This document shows positions 34,761 to 43,927 of a DNA stretch of 64,000 nucleotides, piece after piece. The DNA lies in NCBI RefSeq assembly GCF_009765685.1, contig NZ_LMUY01000015.1, positions 160,876-224,875 on the forward strand, read 5' to 3'. The DNA is from Acidisphaera sp. L21 (GTDB lineage Bacteria; Pseudomonadota; Alphaproteobacteria; Acetobacterales; Acetobacteraceae). Numbering within the stretch: position 1 is the stretch's first letter; every line of letters begins with the position of its first letter. The position numbers were made by a program, and so were the translations under genes. The notes beneath the pieces were generated by a model. The model saw only the letters and a list, made by a program, of their open reading frames with translations, searched no databases and was not told the origin of the DNA.

Positions 34761-35863
34761 GGAGCTTCCTACGCCTACGTGCCCTGGTGAACTCCCCGGT
34801 GAATATCGGAATAACGCTCGCCTGCCTGGCGCTGCTCGCCTGGATGGTGCCACCGCTGCTGCATTGGGCCGTGCTGGACGCCGCCTGGTCCGGCGGGCCC
34901 GAGGCATGCCGCGCCGCCGCCGGGGCGTGCTGGCCCTATGTCGGGCAGAAATACGGCTTCTTCCTTTTTGGCTTCTACCCGTCCGAAGCCCGCTGGCGTC
35001 CGCTGCTCGCGTTGCTCCTGATGCTGGCGTTGCTGGCCGGCAACCTGGTGCCACGCTTCTGGAATCGCCGCCTGCTGATCGCCTGGCCCATCATCCTGGC
35101 CCTGGTGGTATGGATCCTGGGCGGCGGCCTCGGTCTGCCACCCGTGCCCACCGAATCCTGGAGCGGCCTGCCGCTCACGTTGCTGATCGCGAGCTTCGCG
35201 CTCGTGCTGGGCTTCCCGCTCGGCGTGCTGCTCGCCCTGGGCCGCACATCCAAGCTGCCGTTCTTCCGCATGGTATGCACCGTGTTCATCGAGCTACAGC
35301 GTGGTCTGCCACTGGTTGCGGTGCTGTTCATGGCGAGCGTCATGATGCCGCTGTTGGTGCCGGCGGGCGTGACGCCGGGCAAGCTGCTGCGCGCCTACCT
35401 CGCCTTCACCCTGGTCGCCGCCGCCTTCATCGCCGAAATCATCCGCGGCGGGTTGCAGGCGGTGGCGCCGGGCCAGGCGGAGGCCGCAACCGCCTTAGGC
35501 CTGGGCTATTGGCGCACCATGCAGCGCATCGTGCTGCCGCAATGCCTGCGCGTCTCCGTACCATCCCTGGTCGGCGTCGCCATCAGCTTCTTCAAGGACA
35601 CCTCCCTCGTCACCGTCATCGGGTTGACCGACCTGCTGGGCGCCGTCGGTGCTGCCTCCCGCGACCCGGTGTGGCTGGGGCACGATGTGGAGGGTTACGT
35701 TTTCGCGGCGCTGGTGTATTTCACCTTCTGCTTCAGCGCGTCCCGCTACGCCGCCTGGTTGGAGCGGCGGTTGCAGGATGGCGCCCGTATCGCCCGCGCC
35801 GCGGCAGTGGAACAAGCCTACGCGTCCCGCCTGGCCATCCGATCCGAAGCCAGCACCGCTTAA
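34757..35863 (+). CDS. aapM: General L-amino acid ABC transporter permease AapM
   Basis: A 368-residue permease partner of AapQ. PYVGQKYGFFLFGFYP in the first loop is an AapM/BztC hallmark; the EAA loop is IRGGLQAVAPGQAEAATALGLGYW and is followed by LPQCLRVSVPSLVG. The ATG overlaps the aapQ TGA (ATGA). The gene that normally follows, aapP (ATPase), is absent: 17 bases downstream an aminotransferase gene starts instead, so the ATPase must come from elsewhere in the genome. Confidence 0.92.
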   Translation: MRSFLRLRALVNSPVNIGITLACLALLAWMVPPLLHWAVLDAAWSGGPEACRAAAGACWPYVGQKYGFFLFGFYPSEARWRPLLALLLMLALLAGNLVPRFWNRRLLIAWPIILALVVWILGGGLGLPPVPTESWSGLPLTLLIASFALVLGFPLGVLLALGRTSKLPFFRMVCTVFIELQRGLPLVAVLFMASVMMPLLVPAGVTPGKLLRAYLAFTLVAAAFIAEIIRGGLQAVAPGQAEAATALGLGYWRTMQRIVLPQCLRVSVPSLVGVAISFFKDTSLVTVIGLTDLLGAVGAASRDPVWLGHDVEGYVFAALVYFTFCFSASRYAAWLERRLQDGARIARAAAVEQAYASRLAIRSEASTA

Positions 35864-35880
35864 TTTCCGGGAGACACGAC

Positions 35881-37083
35881 ATGACGCAGTTATCCGCACG
35901 CATGGGCCAGTATCGCCCATCCCCAACCGTCGCGATGAGCGCGCTGGTGCGCAAGCTGAAGGCCGAGGGCCGCAGCATCATCGGCCTGGTGGGCGGCGAG
36001 CCGGATTTCGCCACGCCCGACAACATCAAGGAAGCGGGCATCCGCGCCATCACCACCAACAACACTCGCTACACCGACGTCGACGGCACCGTCGCCCTCC
36101 GCACCGCGTTGTCCGAGAAGTTCAAGACGCAGAACAACCTGGACTACAAGCCCGACCAGATCGTGGTCACCAGCGGCACCAAGCCGCTGCTGCACGCTGC
36201 CCTGCTGGCCATGACCGACCCGGGGGACGAGGTCATCATCCCCGCGCCGCATTGGGTATCCCACCCCGACATCGCCCGCATCGCCGGCGCCGTCCCCGTC
36301 ACCGTGCCATGCCCATCCGAAACCGGCTTCCGCCTGTCGCCCGAGGCGCTGGAGGCGGCGATCACCCCGCGCACCCGCGTGTTGATCCTGAACTCCCCCA
36401 ACAACCCGACCGGCACCGCCTACCAGGAAGACGAATTGCGCGCGCTGATTGCGGTGCTGAAGCGCCACCCGAACGTGTGGGTCCTGACGGATGAGATCTA
36501 CGAACACATCCGCTTCGACGGCCACGTCGCCCCCTCCATCGCCGCGCTGGATCCGGAAATCTACGACCGCGTGGTGACGGCGAACGGCTTCTCCAAGGGT
36601 TACGTGATGACCGGCTGGCGCATCGGTTTCGCCGGCGGCCCGGTGCCGATGATGAAGGCGATCAAGCTCATCATCGGCCAACTCGTCGGCTCCCCCAGCG
36701 CCATCGCCCAGGCCGCCGCGGTGGAGGCATTGACCGGCGACCAAAGCTTCATCGAGGAAAACGCCGCCATCTTCCAGGAGCGGCGGGACATCGCGCTGCA
36801 GACCCTGCAGCAGACGCCCGGCCTGCGCTGCCACACGCCGGAGGGTGCGTTCTACCTGTTCGGCGACTGCTCCGGCGTGATCGGCCGCAAGCTGCCGAAC
36901 GGCAAGGTGATCGAGACGGATGAGGATTTCGTCATGGGCTCGATCGAATTCGCCGGGGTGGCGCTGGTGCCGGGTAGCGCGTTTGGCCTGTCGCCGTATT
37001 TCCGCCTGTCCTACTCGCTGGATACCGAGCAACTGCGCATCGCGATGGATCGCCTGCGCCGCTACTGCAACGAACTGGTCTAG
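35881..37083 (+). CDS. Aspartate/aromatic-type class I aminotransferase
   Basis: A 400-residue PLP aminotransferase of the class I-gamma (AspB/AspC-like bacterial) group. LVGGEPDFATPDNIKEAG, NNTRYTDVDG, LNSPNNPTGTAY and the PLP-lysine Lys239 in ANGFSKGYVMTGWRIGF are visible, with the C-terminal Arg in PYFRLSYS that binds the alpha-carboxylate. The start ATG has GGGAG upstream. It lies 17 bases after aapM and before a 2-hydroxyacid dehydrogenase, which suggests it deaminates the imported amino acid to a 2-oxo acid. That pathway is inference. Confidence 0.9.
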   Translation: MTQLSARMGQYRPSPTVAMSALVRKLKAEGRSIIGLVGGEPDFATPDNIKEAGIRAITTNNTRYTDVDGTVALRTALSEKFKTQNNLDYKPDQIVVTSGTKPLLHAALLAMTDPGDEVIIPAPHWVSHPDIARIAGAVPVTVPCPSETGFRLSPEALEAAITPRTRVLILNSPNNPTGTAYQEDELRALIAVLKRHPNVWVLTDEIYEHIRFDGHVAPSIAALDPEIYDRVVTANGFSKGYVMTGWRIGFAGGPVPMMKAIKLIIGQLVGSPSAIAQAAAVEALTGDQSFIEENAAIFQERRDIALQTLQQTPGLRCHTPEGAFYLFGDCSGVIGRKLPNGKVIETDEDFVMGSIEFAGVALVPGSAFGLSPYFRLSYSLDTEQLRIAMDRLRRYCNELV

Positions 37084-37095
37084 CCCGGCGATGCC

Positions 37096-37122
37096 GCGCC
37101 CTCTCCATCCGGGGGAGGGCGC
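37096..37122. terminator. GC-rich hairpin after the aminotransferase gene
   Basis: An 8-bp perfect stem GCGCCCTC/GAGGGCGC (37096-37103 with 37115-37122) closes an 11-base loop, 12 bases after the aminotransferase stop. No T-tract follows. It may attenuate rather than end transcription, since the dehydrogenase gene starts 33 bases further on. Confidence 0.5.
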
Positions 37123-37155
37123 CTGCCAACCACCAGCATCCGAAGAAGACGCCGC

Positions 37156-38103
37156 ATGTCATCCACCGCCCCTGTCATTCTCGTCCTGATAGACCTTAAT
37201 CCCGTCAGCCTGGCCAAGCTGGAATCGCATTATTCCATCATTCAGGGTCGAACGCGCGAGGATTGTCTGGCCGTTGCGGCCGACCACGCCGGCAGCATCC
37301 GCGCGGTGTTGACCAACGGCACCACTGGCTTGACCGGCGAGGTGATGGCCGCGTTTCCCAACCTCAGCATCGTGATGGCACAGGGGGTCGGGTTCGAAGG
37401 CATCGACGTGCCGGCAGCCCGTGCCCGGGGCATCACGGTAACGCATGGCCCGGGCACCAACGGGGAGTCGGTCGCCGATCACACGATGGCGCTGATGTTG
37501 GCCGCAATGCGCGATATCCCCGTCAGCGACGCAGCAGTGCGCGCGGGCAAGTGGCGCAGCGGTTCCACCATGCGCCCGATCGCCAGCGGCAAGCGCGTCG
37601 GCATCCTCGGCCTTGGCGATATCGGCGGCCGTATCGCCAAGCGCTGCGAGGCCTTCAACATGAGCGTCGCCTACCACAATCGCCGCAAGCTACCCGATGT
37701 AGGCTGGACCTACGTCGCGTCCACCCTGGAACTCGCCGAGTGGTCGGACGTGCTGATCTGCGTGCTACCCGGCGGCGCTGCCACACGCCACCTGATCGGC
37801 AAGGCCGAGATGGACGCCCTGGGCAAGGACGGCTTCCTGGTCAACGTCGGCCGCGGTTCCGTCGTCGACACCGATGCATTGATCTCCGCCCTGTCGGAAC
37901 ACCGCCTGGGTGGCGCCGCCCTGGACGTGATCGACGGCGAGCCGAAAGTGCCCGATGCGCTATGTAAGCTGCCGAACGTCGTGCTGACCCCACATATGGC
38001 CGGCCGTTCCCCGGAATCGGTTGCCGCGACGATCGGCCTGGTTATCGAGAACTTGGCGGCGCATTTTGGCGGTCAACCGGTGCTGACGCCGGTGCCGGCG
38101 TAG
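37156..38103 (+). CDS. D-2-hydroxyacid dehydrogenase
   Basis: A 315-residue NAD(P)-dependent 2-hydroxyacid dehydrogenase. The Rossmann motif GILGLGDIGG lies at 149-158; the catalytic residues are Arg233 (NVGRGS), Glu262 (DGEP) and His280 (LTPHMAG). QGVGFEGIDV near residue 76 fits the same branch as the gene at 13018. Following the Aap permeases and an aminotransferase, it could reduce the 2-oxo acid formed by transamination. The start ATG has only a weak GAAGA upstream. Its last 62 bases overlap the convergent lipoprotein gene. Confidence 0.88.
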   Translation: MSSTAPVILVLIDLNPVSLAKLESHYSIIQGRTREDCLAVAADHAGSIRAVLTNGTTGLTGEVMAAFPNLSIVMAQGVGFEGIDVPAARARGITVTHGPGTNGESVADHTMALMLAAMRDIPVSDAAVRAGKWRSGSTMRPIASGKRVGILGLGDIGGRIAKRCEAFNMSVAYHNRRKLPDVGWTYVASTLELAEWSDVLICVLPGGAATRHLIGKAEMDALGKDGFLVNVGRGSVVDTDALISALSEHRLGGAALDVIDGEPKVPDALCKLPNVVLTPHMAGRSPESVAATIGLVIENLAAHFGGQPVLTPVPA

Positions 38104-38518
38104 CCGTCGCCGGCGGGTGGCTGTCCAGATAGCCGAGGCAGGTGCGAATGATCGGCGCGCAATACGCGTCCGGCGCTAGCGTCGCGTTCTTCTCACCGGA
38201 ATACAGGATGTTGGTGACGTGGCTTTGGTCCAGCCGGAATGTCGCATGGCAATACGCGCCATTCGACATACCAATCCCACCCACGATCGGCACGGTGAAG
38301 CTGGTACTGGCCGTTGAGTTGGCGTAGTAGGTCAAGATATCGGTGGATCCGAATGTACTATGCTGATCTGGCACACCCAGGCAGGTTTCCAGATCCACCT
38401 CGCTGAGCCCAATTAATCTGTCCTGCGCTTGGTGCGCAAGATGGGAATCCTGGATCGCACACCCGGCCAATAGCGGCAGGAGAGCGATAACGCGGGGAGT
38501 AGTGTAGCAATGCTTCAT
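38042..38518 (-). CDS. Small putative lipoprotein
   Basis: A 158-residue protein with a lipoprotein signal peptide: MKHCYTTPRVIALLPLLAGC, with the lipobox LAGC and Cys20 as the acylated residue. After it come an Asp-Leu-Glu-Thr-Cys motif (SEVDLETCLGVPDQHSTFGS, which recalls BamE/SmpA-like small outer-membrane lipoproteins) and a beta-rich core. The C-terminal Ala/Pro-rich tail is encoded opposite the end of the dehydrogenase gene. The start ATG 38518 is chosen for the signal peptide; a GTG at 38557 is in frame. Function is unknown. Confidence 0.65.
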   Translation of the reverse strand: MKHCYTTPRVIALLPLLAGCAIQDSHLAHQAQDRLIGLSEVDLETCLGVPDQHSTFGSTDILTYYANSTASTSFTVPIVGGIGMSNGAYCHATFRLDQSHVTNILYSGEKNATLAPDAYCAPIIRTCLGYLDSHPPATATPAPASAPVDRQNAPPSSR

Positions 38519-38569
38519 CCCTTGCCAACGCTTCGCAACTGCGAACGGTTTGCCCACGGGCCATTCAGT

Positions 38570-40180
38570 TTACCCGACGCTTACGTAATCCTGGGCCCGA
38601 TCCCGCTCCCGCAACGCCGGGTCACGCGCTGCAACCGGCCCGTACCCGCCGCCGCCCGGCGTGCGGATCAGCACCGTGGATCCCTGCTGCAAGTGGTGCG
38701 GCCGGCGCGTATCCGCCGCCACCCCATCGATGATCACCGCCCCCAGCCCACCGGCATCCCCGCCACCAAGCCCCGGCGCGGCGATGCTGGTCCGCTCCGT
38801 CATGAAGAACGCCGAACTGCCCGCCGCCCCGCGCAGTTCCACCAGCGCCTCCTGGCCCAGCCCGCCGCGATGCGTGCCATCCCCGCCAGAGCCCGGTGTC
38901 AGCCGCTTGTACCGGATCAACACCGGCGCCGCCCGTTCCGCCACTTCGACGGGGGTCGTGGAAATATTGCTGGGCCATGACAGGCAACTCACCCCATCGC
39001 TGGCGGCGCGCCCGCCCAACCCGCCGTTGAAGAACAGCACGCAAGCATAGCGGCGCCCCTGGTCTTCCCCGATCAACGTCATGTTCCACAGCGGCGAACC
39101 CGGCGCCGCCATCACCTTGCCCGGCAGCGCCTGATGCAGCGCGCCGAACACCAGCACCGGCACGTAATGCCCCGTGGCCGCACGCCCCCCAACCGCCGCC
39201 GGGAAGATCGGGTTCAGCAGTGTCTTCTCCGGCGCGTGCACGCCAACGGGGCGGAACATGCCCTCGTTATTCGGCAGATCCGGCAGCAAGGCGCAGCGCA
39301 CCGCATAGGCCGTCATCGCATAGGTGTAGGTCAGCGGGCAGTTGATCGCGCAGGGCTGCTGCGCCGTCGTGCCGGTGTAATCGGCATCGATCCGCCCGTC
39401 CTTCACCGTCAACGCGACCCGCAGCGTGAACGGCGACACCATGCCCGCGCCCGCCATCCCGTCCGTCTGCATCTCGTAGTGGTACACGCCCTCCGGCACG
39501 GTGCGGATCGCGGTGCGCATGGCACGTTCGGACCTGTCGTAAATCTCGTTCGCCAGCGTGCTCAGGCTCGTCAGCGCGTAATCCGTCATCAACTGCCGCA
39601 GCCGCGCCTCCATTACCTCCAGCGCCGCCACCTGCGCCCATACGTCGCCCATCGTCTGGTCCGGCGTGCGCACGTTCAGCCGGATCAGCTTCACCAGCAA
39701 CGCATCCGGCATGCCGCCGCGCAGGAACAGGACGGGCGGAATATGCAGCCCTTCCTCGTAAATCTCCCGTGGCGCGATGGACCGGACCTGCCCGCCAATA
39801 TCCGGCACATGCGACGTGGTCGCCGCGAACGCCACCAACTGCCCAGCGTGAAACAATGGCTTCACCAGGCAGACATCCGGCAAATGCCCCGTGCCCAGCC
39901 ACGGGTCGTTGGTCATGTAGATGTCGCCATCCTGCATCGACGCCGCGCCGAATTCCGCCAGCACATGCCGCACCGTCGCCGGCAGCGTCGCGATGAACGA
40001 GGGGATGCCGTAGGTATTCTGCGCCAGCGACGCACCATCCGCATCCGTCAGCACGCAGGCATAGTCGTTCGCGTCGTTGGACAGTGTGGAAAACGCGGTT
40101 CGCGCGATCACCTTGGCCGCCTCGTCCACGATGGAGACGATCCGGGTCCACATGATCTCGATCGTGACGGCATCCAGCAT
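38570..40180 (-). CDS. hyuB: Hydantoinase/oxoprolinase B subunit (copy 1)
   Basis: A 536-residue HyuB-family protein, the B subunit of ATP-dependent N-methylhydantoinases, 5-oxoprolinases and related carboxylases. VTIEIMWTRIVSIVDEAA at the start, the metal-site region TNDPWLGTGHLPD, the segment around INCPLTYTYAMTAYAVR and GSGGDGTHRGGLGQE, then GGGGYGP near the C-terminus, are family hallmarks. The ATG at 40180 has AAGGA 7 bases upstream and lies 10 bases after the stop of the hyuA gene before it, so a TTG at 40198 is less likely. It is the last gene of an A-B-A-B operon. The substrate is unknown. Confidence 0.9.
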   Translation of the reverse strand: MLDAVTIEIMWTRIVSIVDEAAKVIARTAFSTLSNDANDYACVLTDADGASLAQNTYGIPSFIATLPATVRHVLAEFGAASMQDGDIYMTNDPWLGTGHLPDVCLVKPLFHAGQLVAFAATTSHVPDIGGQVRSIAPREIYEEGLHIPPVLFLRGGMPDALLVKLIRLNVRTPDQTMGDVWAQVAALEVMEARLRQLMTDYALTSLSTLANEIYDRSERAMRTAIRTVPEGVYHYEMQTDGMAGAGMVSPFTLRVALTVKDGRIDADYTGTTAQQPCAINCPLTYTYAMTAYAVRCALLPDLPNNEGMFRPVGVHAPEKTLLNPIFPAAVGGRAATGHYVPVLVFGALHQALPGKVMAAPGSPLWNMTLIGEDQGRRYACVLFFNGGLGGRAASDGVSCLSWPSNISTTPVEVAERAAPVLIRYKRLTPGSGGDGTHRGGLGQEALVELRGAAGSSAFFMTERTSIAAPGLGGGDAGGLGAVIIDGVAADTRRPHHLQQGSTVLIRTPGGGGYGPVAARDPALRERDRAQDYVSVG

Positions 40181-40190
40181 AGGAAATTCC

Positions 40191-42269
40191 TTACGCAAGT
40201 TCGACCAGGATACTGCCGCTTTGGCTCACCCGGCATTGCCCCCCGGGGCCGATCACCAATGTGGACCCCGGGTCCTCGACCAACGCCGGACCGGAGAATG
40301 TGTCACCGGCGGCCATCCGGGTGCGATCATAAACCGGCGTGTCGACGAACCCGCCGGCCTCCGCAAACCAGGCCGGGCGATGCGCCTTGACCGCCCCGCC
40401 GGCTTCCGCCGCCAAACCCGCCAAATCGCCATCATGCGCCGGCGTCCGCACCGCCACGCGGGCCGCAATGAACTCCAGCGTCACATCCGGTGGCGAGCGA
40501 GCGAATTTGCGCCGATACTCCACCTCGAACGCCGCCGTCAGTGCCGCACGAGAGTCGTCGCTGTCGTAAGGCCCCGGCGGCAGCGGCACCACCAACGCAA
40601 ATCCCTGCCCAACATACCGGCCATCCGCCAACCGCTGCACCAGCGGCGCCGTGCCCAAACCGGCATCCGCCACCACCTGGCTCGCATCCCGCTCCAGTGC
40701 CACATACGCGGCCTCCAGCGCCGCCAGATCGCCGGTCTGCACCGGGAAAGTGATGGTTCGCACCCGATCCACCCGCGCTGGCGCCACCAGCAGCCCCCAG
40801 GCGGACGCAACGCCGGGTGAGGGCGGGCAGATCAGCCGCGTAATCCCCAGGCGCTTCGCCACACCATACCCATGCACCGGCCCGCCGCCGCCCGTCACCA
40901 GCAGCGCATACCCCCGCGGGTCGCGCCCATGCTCGGCAATATGCACGCGGGCCGCCCCAGCCATGGTCTCGTTCACCAGCGTGTGGATGCCGGATGCCGC
41001 CTGGTCTCGCGTCAGCCCCAGCCGTTCGGCCAGCATGCGCATCGCCGCATCCGCCTGCGCGACATCGATATGGATTGTCCCGCCCGCGAAGAAGTCCGGG
41101 TTCAAATACCCCAGCAGCAAATTGGCATCCGTCACCGTCGGCTGCGTGCCGCCCTGGCCGTAGCACACCGGCCCCGGCTCCGACCCGGCGCTATCCGGCC
41201 CCACCTTCAACAGCCCCAGCGCATCCGCCCGTGCAATGCTGCCGCCGCCCGCGCCGATCTCGATCAACTCCACCGTCGAAATGCGGATCGGCAGCCCGCT
41301 GCCTTCCATGAATCGTTTCTGCCGCCCCGCCTCGAACCCATAGGCGATCAGCGGCTCCCCGCCTTCCACCAGGCTCAACTTGGCGGTGGTGCCGCCCATG
41401 TCGAACCCAAGCAACTCACTGCAATCATCCCGTGCGCCGAAGAACGCCGCCGCCAGCGCCCCCGCGGCTGGCCCGGACTCCAGCATCTGCACCGGGTTGC
41501 GGATCACCTCGCCAATATGCGTCAACCCGCCATTGGACAGCATCAGCAGCAGCGGCGCCGTCACCCCGATCGCGGCCAATTCGTCCGACAGGCTCTGCAG
41601 ATACCGCGCCGCCAACGGCTTCACATAGGCACTGGCGACGGTCGTGCTGGCCCGGTCGTATTCGCGGATCTCCGGCGCTACCTCGTGCGACGGCGTCACC
41701 GGCAATCCCGGCGCCCATTCCGCAATCGCCCGCGCCGCCATCTTCTCATGCGTAGGATCGGCGTAAGAGTGCAAAAACATGATCGCGACCGACGCCACGC
41801 CGGCATCCTGCAACACGCGCAGCTTCGCCCGCAGATCCGCCAGGTCCAACGGCACGATCACGTCGCCGTCGGGCCCGATCCGCTCCGCCACTTCCTGCCG
41901 CAACGCGCGTGGCACGAGCGGCGCTGGGTTTTCGATCGCGATGTCGTAGAGGTCGTATTTCCGCTCGCGCCCGATCTCAAGCGTGTCGCGGAAACCCTCG
42001 GTCGTGATCAGGCCCGTCACCGCCCCGCGCCGCTCGATCAGCGCGTTGGTGAACAGCGTCGTCGCATGAACCACCCGTCCAATGGCGGACGCGGGCAGCG
42101 CCGCCCGCTCCAGCATCTCCCGCACCGCCCGCAGCACCGCGCGCTGCGGGTCCCCCGGCGTGGTCAGCACCTTCAGCGAAACGCTGGTCCCGCCAGCCGT
42201 GTCATACAGCACCACATCGGTGAACGTGCCGCCGATATCGATGCCCAGCCAATGCGTCGCGATGCTCAT
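40191..42269 (-). CDS. hyuA: Hydantoinase/oxoprolinase A subunit (copy 1)
   Basis: A 692-residue HyuA-family protein with the actin-like ATPase signature WLGIDIGGTFTDVV near residues 7-20 and a second phosphate-binding GFDMGGTTAKLSL near 380. VIHATTLFTNALIERRGA-type sequence and IEIGAGGGSIARAD are shared across the hydantoinase A/oxoprolinase family. It phosphorylates and helps open a cyclic amide with its B subunit. The ATG overlaps the stop of the preceding hyuB (ATGA). It differs enough from copy 2 at 43924 to suggest different substrates. Confidence 0.9.
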   Translation of the reverse strand: MSIATHWLGIDIGGTFTDVVLYDTAGGTSVSLKVLTTPGDPQRAVLRAVREMLERAALPASAIGRVVHATTLFTNALIERRGAVTGLITTEGFRDTLEIGRERKYDLYDIAIENPAPLVPRALRQEVAERIGPDGDVIVPLDLADLRAKLRVLQDAGVASVAIMFLHSYADPTHEKMAARAIAEWAPGLPVTPSHEVAPEIREYDRASTTVASAYVKPLAARYLQSLSDELAAIGVTAPLLLMLSNGGLTHIGEVIRNPVQMLESGPAAGALAAAFFGARDDCSELLGFDMGGTTAKLSLVEGGEPLIAYGFEAGRQKRFMEGSGLPIRISTVELIEIGAGGGSIARADALGLLKVGPDSAGSEPGPVCYGQGGTQPTVTDANLLLGYLNPDFFAGGTIHIDVAQADAAMRMLAERLGLTRDQAASGIHTLVNETMAGAARVHIAEHGRDPRGYALLVTGGGGPVHGYGVAKRLGITRLICPPSPGVASAWGLLVAPARVDRVRTITFPVQTGDLAALEAAYVALERDASQVVADAGLGTAPLVQRLADGRYVGQGFALVVPLPPGPYDSDDSRAALTAAFEVEYRRKFARSPPDVTLEFIAARVAVRTPAHDGDLAGLAAEAGGAVKAHRPAWFAEAGGFVDTPVYDRTRMAAGDTFSGPALVEDPGSTLVIGPGGQCRVSQSGSILVELA

Positions 42270-43927
42270 TCCGCCAGCCCGTAATCCCGCCGCGCTGCCT
42301 CTTCGGTCAAATACCCCAGCCGCACATCGCGCTTCACCGCCGCCGGGGACCGCTCCGCCGCCGAGCCCATGCCGCCGCCGCCCGGCATCTCCACGATCAC
42401 CCGATCCCCCGCAGGAATGATCTGCAACCCCTTCGGCCCCAATTTCGCTCCGGATTTCAGCGCCACCGTCCCCAGCGCCCCGGCCCCGCCGCCAGACCGA
42501 CCGCGCGCCGGGAACTTCGTCCGCTCGAACCCGGCGAACAACCCGAACGGCGCGTCCTCCCGGCTACCCACTTCCATGATCTGCCCCAGCCCGCCGCGCA
42601 TCCGCCCGGCGCCCCCGGAATCGGCCCGCAATTCCTTGCGCCAGACCACCAGCGGCGTAATCGCCTCCGTCACCTCCACCGGCACGTTGCGAACGCCGCT
42701 GGGGAAGGGGGTCGCGGACAATCCATCCTGCTCCGGCCGCGCCCCAGCGCCACCGGAATGAAAGCTCATCACCATGAAGGAGGATCCTTTGCCGGCCCCC
42801 ACGCTGGTCAGCCCATGCCCTGCGACGAACTTCAGCGTCCATAGGTTCGACGTCCCCTCCGCCGGCACCCGCCCAGGTATCGCCTGGTCCAAACACCCGT
42901 AAACCACGTCCGGCAGCATATGCCCCATGCTGGCCCGCGCATACACCGCCGCCGGATACGTCGCGTTGACGATGCAGCCGGGCGGTGCGGTCACCTTCAC
43001 TGCATCCAACGTGCCCGCATTGTTCGGCACATACGGCGCCACGACGCAGTTGATCCCGAACGTCGTATACGCCTCGGTATAACAAAGCGGGCAGTTGATC
43101 GCGTAGGACGACATGCCGGACGTCCCCGTGTAATCCACCTCGATCGTGTCTTCCCCGATCGTCACCTTCGCCACCAGGTCGATCGGCCCTTCATACCCAT
43201 CGATCCGCATCGATGCCTGCCACGACCCCTTCGGCAGCTTACCGATCGCCTCCGTCATGGCGGCGCGGCTGCGACGGATGATCATCTCGCCCAGCGTCTC
43301 GACTTCGGACAAACCGAATTCGCGCATCATCTCCACCAGGCGGCGGCTACCGATGTCGTTGCATGCCGTCAGCGCATACACGTCGCCGATCACCTGCACC
43401 GGCTCGCGCACATTGGCGCGGATAATGCCCAGCAGATCCTCGTTCATCACCCCGGCGCGGGCCAGTTTCATCAGGGGAATATACAGCCCCTCGTGCCAGA
43501 TCTGCCGCCCCTCCGGCGTCTGCCCCACGCCGCCCATGTCCACCAGATGCGTGGTGCAGGCGAAGATCGCAACCATCTTGCCGTCCAGGTAGGTCGGCGA
43601 CACCACCACCAGATCGTACAGGTGCCCCGTGCCCTTCCAAGGGTCGTTGGTGACGAACACGTCGCCCTCCAGCCACGTCTCCACCGGAAAATCGTGCAGG
43701 AAATGCCCCACCGACAGCGCCATCGTGTTGATGTGCCCTGGCGTCCCCGTCACCGCCTGCGCCAGCATCCGGCCGCGCAAATCGAACACCCCGGCGGAAA
43801 TATCACCTGCCTCCCGCGCCGAGGTGCTGAACGCGGTGCGCACCAACGTCTGCCCCTGCTCCTCCACCACCGATAGCAATCGGTTCCACATGATCTGCAG
43901 TTCGACCTCGGAGATGGCCCGGCTCAT
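42266..43927 (-). CDS. hyuB: Hydantoinase/oxoprolinase B subunit (copy 2)
   Basis: A 553-residue HyuB-family subunit. VELQIMWNRLLSVVEEQG, VTNDPWKGTGHLYDLVV, YAINCPLCYTEAYTTFG and DSGGAGRMRGGLGQI parallel copy 1, but sequence identity is visibly modest. The start ATG at 43927 overlaps the stop of the upstream hyuA copy 2 (ATGA), and its own stop overlaps the start of hyuA copy 1, so the four genes are probably translated in series. It pairs with the HyuA at 43924. The substrate is unknown; cyclic imides, 5-oxoproline or ketones via carboxylation are family precedents. Confidence 0.9.
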   Translation of the reverse strand: MSRAISEVELQIMWNRLLSVVEEQGQTLVRTAFSTSAREAGDISAGVFDLRGRMLAQAVTGTPGHINTMALSVGHFLHDFPVETWLEGDVFVTNDPWKGTGHLYDLVVVSPTYLDGKMVAIFACTTHLVDMGGVGQTPEGRQIWHEGLYIPLMKLARAGVMNEDLLGIIRANVREPVQVIGDVYALTACNDIGSRRLVEMMREFGLSEVETLGEMIIRRSRAAMTEAIGKLPKGSWQASMRIDGYEGPIDLVAKVTIGEDTIEVDYTGTSGMSSYAINCPLCYTEAYTTFGINCVVAPYVPNNAGTLDAVKVTAPPGCIVNATYPAAVYARASMGHMLPDVVYGCLDQAIPGRVPAEGTSNLWTLKFVAGHGLTSVGAGKGSSFMVMSFHSGGAGARPEQDGLSATPFPSGVRNVPVEVTEAITPLVVWRKELRADSGGAGRMRGGLGQIMEVGSREDAPFGLFAGFERTKFPARGRSGGGAGALGTVALKSGAKLGPKGLQIIPAGDRVIVEMPGGGGMGSAAERSPAAVKRDVRLGYLTEEAARRDYGLAE

